A stretch of DNA of 64,000 bases from Slackia sp. ZJ119 (GTDB taxonomy: Bacteria; Actinomycetota; Coriobacteriia; Coriobacteriales; Eggerthellaceae), in assembly GCF_011039175.1 (NCBI RefSeq), contig NZ_JAAKEN010000001.1, forward strand, positions 124,001 through 188,000. The letters run 5' to 3'. A program made the position numbers and the translations under genes. Position 1 is the stretch's first letter, and each line of letters starts with the position of its first letter. Below are positions 15,001-27,000 of the stretch, piece after piece. Under the pieces are notes generated by a model. That model made no database searches. It saw nothing but the letters and a program-made list of their open reading frames with translations, and was not told where the DNA came from.

Positions 15001-18000
15001 GGCGAACAGCAACACCGAAAACAATACCAGCTCCTATCTCGGTACCACGACGGCCGACGGCCTGAACGCACGCTACGTCACCGGCGACAGCAAGGGCACG
15101 GTCCATACCGACAATGACAAGACGACCCTCGACTCGACCGCCTACGATGCCGTCTACCAGACCACCCGCCCGAACGTGAACCTGGGCCTGTACAAGGTGC
15201 CCACGAGCGCCATCAAGGGTTACATCTGGGACGACACCGTCTACGACGAGGAGAGGGCTTCCGACGGCATTCAGAACAAGCTGAATAAGGACGGCGAAGA
15301 GGGCGCCGAGCGCGGCCTGCCCAACCAGCCCGTGGCCGCCACCCAGTGGTACTACGTCCCGGCCGGCCATCCGTCCTTCGAAAATATCAAGGCCAGCGCG
15401 CCTGACGGCACCGTTGAGTATGTCTACGAAGGCGGCAAGCTGCCCGAGAAGTCCCTGGCCCAGCTGGTGACGGATCTTGACGACTTCGAGCTGGCTCAGC
15501 AGCAGAATCTTGTCAACCTGGGCGTTGCCGTCGACAATGCCAAGCTCGCCTTGCAGCAGGCCGACAGCGCCTTGACGCCGCTGAAGAACACGGTTGTCAT
15601 GGCGCAGGCCGCGGTCGACAAAGCCCAAGAAGAAGTCAAGCCGGTAACGGATGCGCGGACCACGCGCGACGAGAAGCAAACTGCGGTCGACAACGCCAAG
15701 AAGACGGTGAATGAATGCGAAACCGCGCTTGAGACGGCGAACAGCAACCTCAGCGAGCTGCGGACGGACTTGGCGAACGCACAAACCGAACTGGTCGGCT
15801 TGACGAGCGCGGCTGAACAGGCTACACAGAAGAAGAGCGACGCCAAGACGGCGATGGACGACGCCAAGACGGCGATGACCGCTGCCCAGAGCAAGCTTAC
15901 GGAGGAACAAGGCGAGCTCGCTCCGCTCACCCAGGCGAAGGAAAGCGCTCAGCAAGTCGTGACCAATGCTGGCGAAGGCGCGACGGAAGAGCAGAGGAGC
16001 GCCTTGGCAGCAGCTGAAGCGGCGGAAGCGGCCCAGCAGGCAATCATTGATGCAGCCCAGGATGACTTCGACGCAAAGAAGAGCGACTTCAATACCAAGA
16101 AGACTAACTACGAGGATGCTGACAAGGCAGCGAAAGAAGCCACATCTTCGGTTACGACGACGCAAGGCACCATCACAAACCTCCACACGCAAATCGCGAC
16201 GGCTGAGACGGCGCTCGAGAACGCGCAGACCAACCTGAACAAGGCGAAAGAAACCCTGGCTACCGTTCAGAATGAGCTGGCCGATGCCAAGACGAGCCTT
16301 GCCGATCTTGAAAGGACGTTCGGAGAAGCTCTCGAGCACCTTGCAAACGCGAGCAAGAGCCTTGAGGAAGCCACGGCCGCCCTGGTCGAGCCTGAGAACA
16401 CGCTGGACCAAGCGGAGCGGGCTCTTGAAAGCGCAGAAGATAACTTGGAGAATGCGCGCAGCGCCTTGGACGCCCAAATCAAGGACGCTGTCACGACGTG
16501 GGTCGGCACGGCTGACGTATCCGAGCTCGTCAAGGCGCGTGACACCGAAAACCCGGTCATCGACATCATCAATGCCGATCAAGGTACTGGTGGAACTACT
16601 AGTGAAACCTTGCGTGTCAAGCTCAACAATCGGATTGATGGACACCAGCCTTCCGGCGATGTCATCGGCGCTTGGGTGCAAAACGTCACGTTCGGCAGCG
16701 ACTTCATCACCACGACCGGCTTTGGCACCGGAAGCGTGAAACCGGTCGTCACGAACGGCGTGTCGAAGCAGGACAAGAACGCCAAGCAAAGCGTCATCGG
16801 CGTGAAGACTGCCGATGCCATCTACGAGATGGAGGGCGACAAGGTCAAACTCGACGAAAACAAGAACCCCGTTGTCGAAAACGCCAGCACGCGCGGCCGG
16901 TACACCTTCGACAACCTGCCGACGGCGGTTACGCGCACCAGCACTCTAACCGGCGAAGACGAGTACTTCTTGGCCGCCTACCGCGTCGAGCTGGAAGACG
17001 TGCATCAGGACGATGAGTTCGGTCCGTGGCACCTTACCTCGATGTATCAGGGCGCCAATGTCGGGATCGATTCCGATGCCTACAAGAACAACGAAGGCAT
17101 CGCCGGCAAGTACCAGATCGTGAACCGCTACAACAGCGGCAACATCGTCCGCAGCAACGACGGCCAGGTCATTTTGGCCGACACGGTTGATGCGAAAGAT
17201 GCGAACCTCATCGCGAAGAACTACTTCGGCCTGGCCAAGGTGCAGTCGCTCGATGCTGAAAGCGCCGAAGGCGACGTCACTTACCAGTGGACCAAGGCCC
17301 CCAGTGACAAGACCGCTGGCGACGTCGGCGAGATCAAGCCGGCCACCAGCTCCATCTCCGGCTACATCTGGTGCGACAACAACTATCGCGACGGCTTCTA
17401 CAACTACACGGGCAAGGCAAAGAACGAGCAAGACGACACGGAGCCGTACTGGGAGCCCGAGGAAGGCTACCACGGCGATACCATGGTGAAGGTCTTGCTG
17501 CGCCAGTGGTACTTCGTGCCCAAGTCCGACCCGGCGTTCGCTGGGCTGCTCAAAGAGTGCGAAAAGACGATCGGCGCAACGACGACGCATCCGTCGAAGC
17601 CTGGCAAGATCGAGTGGGTCACCACCGACGGCTCGTCCGTGACGGACGCAGAGACCGACACGAAGGTCACCGGCGCCTGGGTGCGCGTCGACGACTTCGG
17701 CGCGAACGACGAAGAGACCAATTGGTATCGGACGCAGGGCGGCGAAAACGAAATCGTAGACGACGTGAGCTTCCGCATCACGGGCACGAGGTCCAAGAAG
17801 CAGGACAGCGAGTTCGAGAACGGCTACTACGAGTTCAAGAATCTGCCGGTCCGCTATGTCGCCAACGATGACAGCAAGTACAACAACGCGGGCCGCGAAT
17901 ACCTGGCCGGCTACACGGTGTCCGTCTTGGGCAACCAGCGCCTGATGGTGACGGCCATCCAAAACGGTGCGGAAAGCACCATCGACCCGAGGCTTGTCGA

Positions 18001-21000
18001 CCCGAAGACCGGCGCCGTGCGGACTGACGTCGATCTGGACGAATGGAACTCCAATGCTCGCTCGATGGGCACGATGGGCACGAAGTACAACAACTCCAAC
18101 TTCCCGTTGGTGTGGAACAAGAGGTACTCCGACGACGGATCGAAGCACGTGCTCGACAAGGTGCTGGTGCTCGCGGGCCAAGCGGCTGGCGGCCAGTACA
18201 CGAGCGGCGCCGACTACAGCGAAATCATGACGGTTGAAGTCGAAGGTGCAGAAAAGAAAGTCACCCTCGAAAGCTCGGTGAAGTTCGACCTCACCCGCAG
18301 CAAGCGCGAATACCGCCTCAACGGCGGCTTCCAAGAGCCTCCGAGTGCCCCGATCACCGGCATGGTGTGGAACGACGAGAACTACAACGGCATTCGCGAC
18401 GAGGGCGAAGAGGGCATCCCTGGCGTGACGCTGCAGGTGAAGACGTATTACTGGGCGCCGAATCCGACTGAGCTTGATGCGGACGGCAATCCGATCTGGC
18501 AGTGGCATCCCTACGAGGTGCTTGGCGTCACGGAGAAGACGGTTACGTCCGACGGCTACACCACGCTGAAAACCGAGATGGGCGAGGGCGGCGCCCTGAA
18601 GCCGCCGCGCACCTTCGAGGCGAGCAAGGTCGGCGTGTACACCACCGATAGGATGCCGGTCAGCTGCACCGTCGACGGCGTTGAACGTCTGGCCGGCTAT
18701 CGCGTCGAAATGCTCGACGACGAGCAGCACAGGCTGCCGCTGGGTGCCACCTTGACGAAGGTCCACGAGGGCCGCACGTACAACGAGCTTGATTCTCTCA
18801 AGTACGAGTCCGACGCATACCGCACCGTCAACGCCGACGGCACGACGACGGTGTATCCGCTCATCAATCGCGCCGACGACAACGGAGCGGTGCGCGCCGA
18901 CGGTATGGTGATCACGGCCAAGCAGCTCGACACGGGCAAGAACGTTGAAGAGGACAAGCTTCAGGACTACAAGGGCATCACCTACGACATGTCCGACCAG
19001 AAGAACTCCGCCGACGGCGGCGACGCCGGCCTGGTCTTTGTGCCGCGTACGTCCATCGACGGCGTCATGTGGGACGACAGCTATCATCCCGAAGACGATG
19101 CCGTGAAGAACCGCGCCGCACGCAACCGCGCCTACAACGGCCTGCAGGACGAAGGCGAAGCCGGCCTGGCCGATCGCACGCTGCTGCTGACCCAGTGGCG
19201 CTACGTGCCCGCTGTCATGAACGAGAATCCGGACGGCTCCGTCACCGAGGTTGCCGCGAAGTGGGAGCAGGTCTCGGCGTTCAACACGCTGGCCGGCGAT
19301 CAGCTGGTGAAGGCGACGAAGCTTCTGAACAGCACGAAGGCTGCTGCGGTCGAGTCTGGCTCTGTCGACGATCAGGCCGAGGCCGACCTGCTTGCAAAGA
19401 CTGCGTTCGTCGAGAGGTGGATCGCCCATGCGACGATCGAAGAGCTGCAGGCCTTGGCCCGCGCCGAGGAAAACGGCGGCTACCAGGCCCTGAAGACGTT
19501 CATCGACGATTCCGATGAACTGAGCGCGATGGTCGCTGCTCGCTTGGCCGGCATTGACGTCGCCATGCTGAACGAAGAAGACGACGGTATGGAGGTTCTG
19601 CTTGAGTCTCAGGCGGCGAACGATCCCGAATTGGCCGTTCCCGCCAAGCAGGTAGAGGGTACCGCGAACATCGACAAGGGCAACGGCGTCGTTGCCACCA
19701 CGACGGGCGACTCGAGCGTTGAGAAGAACCTCGGCGTGTACTCCTTCAACGACCTGCCGAGCGCCGTGCAGAACTACGAATCGGCAGACGAGGAAATGGC
19801 GGACAACGGCATCGTTCCTGCCGTTGACGACATGCCGAAGCTCTACAACGACACCTATGCGCTCGCTTCCTACCAGCTTGAAGTCGCTGGTTTGGAAAGC
19901 GGCACCGCCGATGGCAACTACCTGCTGACCCGCTACCATGCGCCGCGCAAGAGCGTGAAGGAAACGACGGGCGCCGACGGCAAGACGGTCGCAGACGTCA
20001 CGTACGCCAACGACTTCGAGAACGATTCCGACACGAGGCTCATCGACCGCATCGGCGCAGCGAATGGCATGGTTGTGAGCGATCAGACGACCGTCGACCG
20101 CGTCCGCGTGAAGAACGACGCTGCCGAAAGCGAAGCCTCGCTGTCGAGTGCGCGTGCCGTCGTCACCGCGCCGACGTCTGACAGCTCCGCTCAAGGCGCC
20201 CTTATCGTGCTTGCCAGCGAGGGCGTCGACGACGAGGCGGCCGAGCAGAACGACAAGCTTGAGCGGACGAACCTCGCGTCCTTCAACGACTACGTGAAGG
20301 TGAAGGCCGACAATCTGCTGAACACCGAATACGTGAGCGACGTTTCCGGCCAGGTCGAATACGACTGGCTGACCATCGACGCCACGAAGCACCCCTACAA
20401 GAAGCTGTTGCCGGTGTTCGCGCAGACGCAGAAGAAGGACGAAGACGGCAATCCTGTGCTCGGTCCTGACAACGCCCCCGTCATGGTCGACACGAAGAAC
20501 GTGGCGCAGGACGAAGCAACCGGCGACTACCTGATGAAGAAGGTCGACGCTGAAAAGAAGCTGACCGTGAACGTCAACGGCGGCGACACCGGCGTGGTCA
20601 CTCAGACGAAGCAGAAGATCACCGGCATTCTGTGGAACGACAAGAACAACGACGGCCTGCAGAGCGCTGGCGAGACGGTGCGCGACGGCTACGACGTGGC
20701 CCTGGAGCGCTACATCTTCGTGCCGAATGCGGACGGCACGGGCGAATGGGTGCTCGACCGCGAGTTCACGCTGGCCATGAACGACGGCAAGACCGCTTAC
20801 ACGGACGCCTACAGCAACACGACCAAGACCGGCAAGATCACGCTCGGTCCGGCCACCGGCGCCGGCGCTCTGCTGGGCTTCGGCCAGGAACTGAGCGCCG
20901 ACAACCAGACCGTTCTGCAGAACGGCGCCTATGAGTTTGACAACTTGGATTCCGCAGGCCGCGTCGACCTGAACAAGGTGCGCTACGACGCCTACCTGCA

Positions 21001-24000
21001 GAAGAAGGCCGCGTACGACGCTGCTGAGGCTGCCGGCGAAACCGACATCTCTGCTCCCGCCGTGGTCAATGCTCCCGCTGAAGGCGACGTCCACATGCGG
21101 TGGGTCGTCTACGGCTACAAGGTGAAGGTCACCGACGATCGCGTCACAACGGGCCTGCAGCTCAAGTCCAAGTACCAGGTACGCGGACAGAACGGCACGT
21201 ACGAAAACGACTCCGACCTGGCCGACGACTGCTACCTGACCGCCAAAGACGAGTACATCGTCCTGCTCGACGTGGTCAACGCCGACGGTCGCACGGTCGA
21301 CGGCGAGCTGTCCAACCCCTCCAACATCGTCTTCGCTCCGGCGTCCAACAATGCCGACCAGCCGGCCGCCTACGTGGCGCCCGGCCAGACCGCACCTGCG
21401 CCCATGACGAACGAGCATGGTTATGTGGCCTACGACCTGGCCTTCGCCAGCGATCGCGACTCCAACGACGGCGGCATCATCGAACTGCCCACCTACAAGA
21501 TCGACGGTTACGTCTGGCAAGACTACGACTACAATGGCCTGTATGACGCCGAGGAGCGCTTCGTCTTCAACTACGTGCGCGACATCGCCGGCGACTTCGT
21601 CCGCTGCGACAAGGAAGGCAACTACTCCTTCATCGAGGGCATCGAAAACGGCGAGCCGGTCACGACGACTGGCACGGCGCTGGTTCCCACGCTCAAAGAC
21701 GACCTTGAAAAGTGGGCTGCCGAGAAAGCCACCGAAGACAACCCGCTCTATGTCCGCAACGCCGACAACGGCTATCTCATGGTTTCCGAGCTGGCCCATG
21801 AAGACGGCTACAACGGCAAACAGATCATCCTGAAGAAGTGGTACTTCGATCCGGAGGTCGTGCACCAGGAGGCCGTGAAGGAAACGGTCACGGCCGAAGA
21901 CGGCAGCACCTACGAGGTCACCAAGCGCGACGAGGAAACCGGCAAGATCCTGTATCGGGACGTCGCTGGCACCTGGCTGCTGTGGGAGAACGACTACGTG
22001 CCGGCCAACTCCACGGTTGCGGCTCCGACCGAGGCTGACGCCGACGCGACGAAGACCACCGACTACGGCGACTGGGCGACGCCTGAGCAGGAGACGGTCG
22101 ACGGCGTCACCGGCAACGAGATGCGCGACATCAACAAGATGCTGACGAGCCAACTGACGAAGCAGCAGACCGGCACCGACGAGCATGGCGAACCGCTGTA
22201 TGTCAGCGCCACCGACAAGGACGGCACCCCGCTGTACATCGGCACGTTCGGCGAGCAGACCACGGCTCCGGTTGCGGCCATCGGCACCACGCTCACTCAC
22301 ACGGATTCCCTGGATGGCTTCACGGACGAAGACGACAACACGAATCCTGAAGACGACGGCGAAATGGTGCTGCATCGCGACGGCTGCATCGGCGCCAAGG
22401 AAGGCTACTACTCCTTCGAAAACCTGCCGACGGCCTACGCGAAGCTGACGACCGATGCCGAGGGCAACGTTACCGGGTACGACTACTACCTGGCCGGCTA
22501 TACCGTGGAAGTGGACGGCTCCAATACCAACCAAGGCATGTTCTCGCTGCTGACCACCACCTACGAGTGGCAGACCACCGCCGACGACGCGATCAACTCC
22601 AACGCCGAGCCCATGGTGATCGCCGAGGACCACGCCATCGACGCCTCGCTCTCCAACGACGTGCTGTTCTATGAGAGCTACGGCGAGGGCAACTACCCGG
22701 TGCACCTGGGCAAGGAAAACATCCAGACCGTCACTGCCGTCGATGACGACAAGGGATCGATGAAGTACGAGAAGGGCGAAGGCATCACGAAGAACACCAT
22801 GGACGGCATGATCGTGCTTGCCGGCAAGGCGGAATATGAGACGGTTCCGAAACTTGATACGAATAACGAACCTGAGCTTGACGAGGACGGCAAGCCGGTT
22901 TACACGACGGGCGACAAGCTCCTGACCAACGACGAGTACTACCAGCAGTCGCGCACCTATCAGGTGGCCGAGTACGGCACCTCGACCGACGCCGACGGCA
23001 AGGTGACCGAGACGAAGAAGGACGTTCCCACCACGTCCGAGTTCGACTTCGCCATCGGCCAAGACCAGCAGCACCTCAACGCCGGCTTCGCGCCGCCGGA
23101 CCATACGTTGCTGAAGGGCTTCGTGTGGGAGGACAACGACAACGACGGCTACATGAGCACCGAAGACGACGAAGCGACCGGCGATGTCGCTGCCGACGAC
23201 GTTCCGATCGAAGAGGCCATCGTGTCGCTGTCGCAGTACTACTTCGTGCCCGATTACGACCGAGAAGGCCACCAGCTGGTAGAAGACGCCGACGGCAACA
23301 TCTTCTACTATGACGAAGACACTCCGGTGACGATCTACAATCCGTCCAAGGCGGACGAGGACGCCGGCAAGGTCACGGACAACAGGATGACCGAAGGCAA
23401 GCTGCGGCTGTCCAGCTCGGCGACGCTCGACGGCCATAAGCCGAGCAACATCATCGTGTCCACCGACGGCACCATCTATTACATCAGCGGCGGCCGTGCC
23501 TATGAGTACCAGCAAGACCGCGAGCGCATGGGCAAGCTCGTCGACTCCGGCACGTGGGTCCTGAACCGCAACTTCGACGGCTTCAACGCCACCGATGCGG
23601 CCGAGCCCGAGGGCTACGAGGCGGTGCGTGACATGGGCATCGAGTTCGCGAACTTGGCCGGCGAGAAGAACGCCGACGAAACGGCGAAGTACACCGAAGC
23701 CGACCTCGAAGCATACTTGATGACTTGGATCAACGATCCGAAGCGCACCTTGGCCGAGCTGCTGTTCCTCAACTTCGCCGAAGACGGCGCCGACTGCTTC
23801 GCCGCCCACAACTTCATCTTCGGCGTCGAGAAGACCGTCCGCGACGACGAAGGCAACGTTTCGACCGAGCTGCAAGGCGCTCACCCGGCCGTTGAAGAGG
23901 CGCTAGAGGCCGTCATCAATGGCATGGTCGAGGCTTGGATCAACGATCCTGCCCGCACCATCGCCGACCTTGAGACGGCGGTCCAGCAGCCGACGCAGAG

Positions 24001-27000
24001 CGACACGCAGCTGTACCAGCTGCACCAGTACCTGTACGGCACGCCGACGCCGGTCGTTGGCGAAGACGGCGAGCCGGTCTACGAAGCCGACGGCACGCAG
24101 AAGACCGAACTGGTCGGCGGCCATGACGAGCTGAAGACCAAGCTGGAAGGCCGCTTGAACGCTCTGAAGGCCGATGAAGAGGCAAAGGCCCAGCATGAAG
24201 CAGCCGTCAAGGCTGAGCTTGGCAAGCTGTGGAGCGATGTCGAGGCCATCGCCAAGACGAAGAAGGAACAACAGCAAAAGGTCGACGAGCAGGACAACCC
24301 GGTCGTTGACGAAAGCGGCAATCCGGTCATGGTCGAAGTCGAGGTCGCCGACGAAGAAGCCACGGCGCAGGCCAAGATCGCCGTTGTGGAGGCCTGGATC
24401 CGCGCTGCTGCCGCCGACGCTCTCGACACGCTGCAGGCGGCCATGCCGACTGACGACTACTACGGCCTGCACACGTTCGTGTACGGCGACGGCGCTGACG
24501 CGCCCGCGAACGACACGCTGCAGCAGGCCATCAAAGATCGCCGCGACGCCTTGACGGCGCTGGCGGCCGAGCCCGAAACGCCTAAGCCTGAGCCCAAGGC
24601 GTCCGAGCCTGAGCCCGAGACATCGGAAGAGCTCGTTCAGACTACGTTCGCTCGCCGCTTCGCCGCGCTCTTCGCGCTCGATTCGCTGAACGCCGAGGCG
24701 CAAAACGATGAAACCGACAAGTCGGTTGACGAGCTGGCGATCGCCGAGCTGCTGGCGAAGTTCGATGAAGGCATGGCCGCCATCGACGCTGCCGCAAGCG
24801 ACGAAGAGGCCAAGGCGGCCGCCATCGCCGATCAGGAGAAGCTGCTCGTCGACTGGATCAACGGGAAGGACCGCACGCTGAACGAGCTGAAGGCCCTCGA
24901 AAGCGAAGGCAACGGCAAGGCGTACCAATTCATCACCGAGACCGCGATGCGCAACAAGCTTGGCGAGGACGGCAAGCCGATCCAGCGGAACGATGCGAAC
25001 GGCAATCCGATGTTCGACGAAAACAAAAACCCGGTTTACGAGGTCGAGTCCGTCAACGTCCACGACGCCCTGGCCCAGGCTTACGCCAACGCGGTCAATG
25101 CGCTCACGCCTGATGAAGACATGAAGAAGGAGTCGCCGCTGACTGCGACCGAAGCCACGCGCCAGCCCTACGAGACCTGGATCCAGACCACGGCCGACGG
25201 CGCCTACCGCTTCTACGACCTGCCGGCCTATGTCCTGCTCGATGTGAGGGAAGACGACCCCATCGCTCCCAGCCCTGAATACATCCATCAGCCCACGAGC
25301 AAGAACACCAAGGCGATGCTGCACGGCGCGTCTGCCTCTGTCGCCACGCACGACAACGTGACCACCGGAGACGAGACCGAGCTGACCGGCGGCACGGTCG
25401 AGCTTGAAAACGATTTCGAGAACGCCACGCCGTACCTGGCCGGTTACGTCATCCATGTCATCAACGCGACCGACTCCAGCTACGTGGCCACGAAGTACTG
25501 CCCGCAGGCCGATCCCAGCCAGGTCGCCAACGACCTGCGCACCTACGTCGACAAGACGAAGAACACGCTTTCCGGCAACCTCAACGGCAACGACGCCAAC
25601 GAATCGGTGGCCGTGGTGGCGGTCGATGACCAGAAGGAAGGCGCCACGCTGTTCGATCGCTATACGGTGTCTTACAAGGCGAAGGAGTACGACCTGGCCA
25701 ACCGCCTGTCCGAGAAGAACGCTCCGAACGCCGGCCTCACCAAGCAGGCGCCGGTGCTTGTTTCCGGCCGCGTGTGGAACGACGACGGCAACGGCGTCGA
25801 AGATGCGGGCGAGACCGGCGTCGCCGACGCGCTCGTGAAGCTGACGCGTTACTGGTTCGACGTCGAAGGCATCGGTGTGGTCGAGGAAAAGAGCGACGCG
25901 GCCGTCATGGATCCGTCCATCACCCGCGAGCTGACCGACATCGCCAAGGAGCACGACTACATGAGCACGTCGCAGGCTCCGCAAGGCACCACAGAGGAAG
26001 CGAAGCAACAGAGCATCGAGGCGTACGGTTTGTACGAGGACCTCTACAACTGGATCACGGAACACGAGGAAGACTACTGGGCGCTGTACGCGTTGCAAAA
26101 CGCGCCTGAGGACTACCTCTACAGCGACCTGAAGAAGTACATCTACGGCTACAGCTACCAGAAGAACGGCGAAAGCGTGCTCGTGCCGCCGCAAGAGCAT
26201 CTGGGCAAGAACGGCGAGACGCCGGAGAACCAGACGAGTCTGAGGATGTATCTGGAAGAGTGCTTGTCGAAAGCCAACGTCGGCGAGATCACCGAAGCTG
26301 ACAAGGGCGTGTGGCGCCTCGACCGCACGTTCACGCAGGATGACGTGTACACGCTGACCGAGAACGTGGTCGAAGGCGTGACGCCCGACGCCGCCAAGCC
26401 GCTGACCGACGACGAAATGCTCCAGGGCGTCACCGACGAATTCGACCTGGAAGCCTGGAAGGACTACCTTGAGCTTGATCCCGACACGGGCGCCACGAAG
26501 CAGGCCGCATACGCGTCGTCCATCTCCACGGGCGACTGGGCCTTCACGGTGCCCGCTACCGGCGAGCACGAGGTCATGGGCATCAGGCCCAACGTCCTGT
26601 ACGGCTATCGCGTCGAAGTCGTGCATTATCCCGCTTCCGCCGACGAAGCGGCTGCCGAGGGCGGCTCGCACGGCTACGACTACTACAAAGAATCGTTCTA
26701 CGTGCCGTCGACCCAGCATGTGGGCGTTTCGACTGCCGAAGACGTGGCCGCCGGCAAGATCAGCGAGATGGACCCGGTGAACTCCGACATGAACGTGAAT
26801 CCGGAAACCGGCCAGCTCATCCAGGTGAAGACCGACGCCGGCATCAGCGAATCCGCGATGCTCGCGCCCAATGAAATCGACGTTACCTTCGCCGGTCCGG
26901 TCTCTGAGGCGGGCGTGGCCAACACGGGCGACGAGGCGTACGCCAGCTTGCTCAGCCCCGACCTCATCACGCTGGCCAACTTGGTCGAACCGGGCGACAA

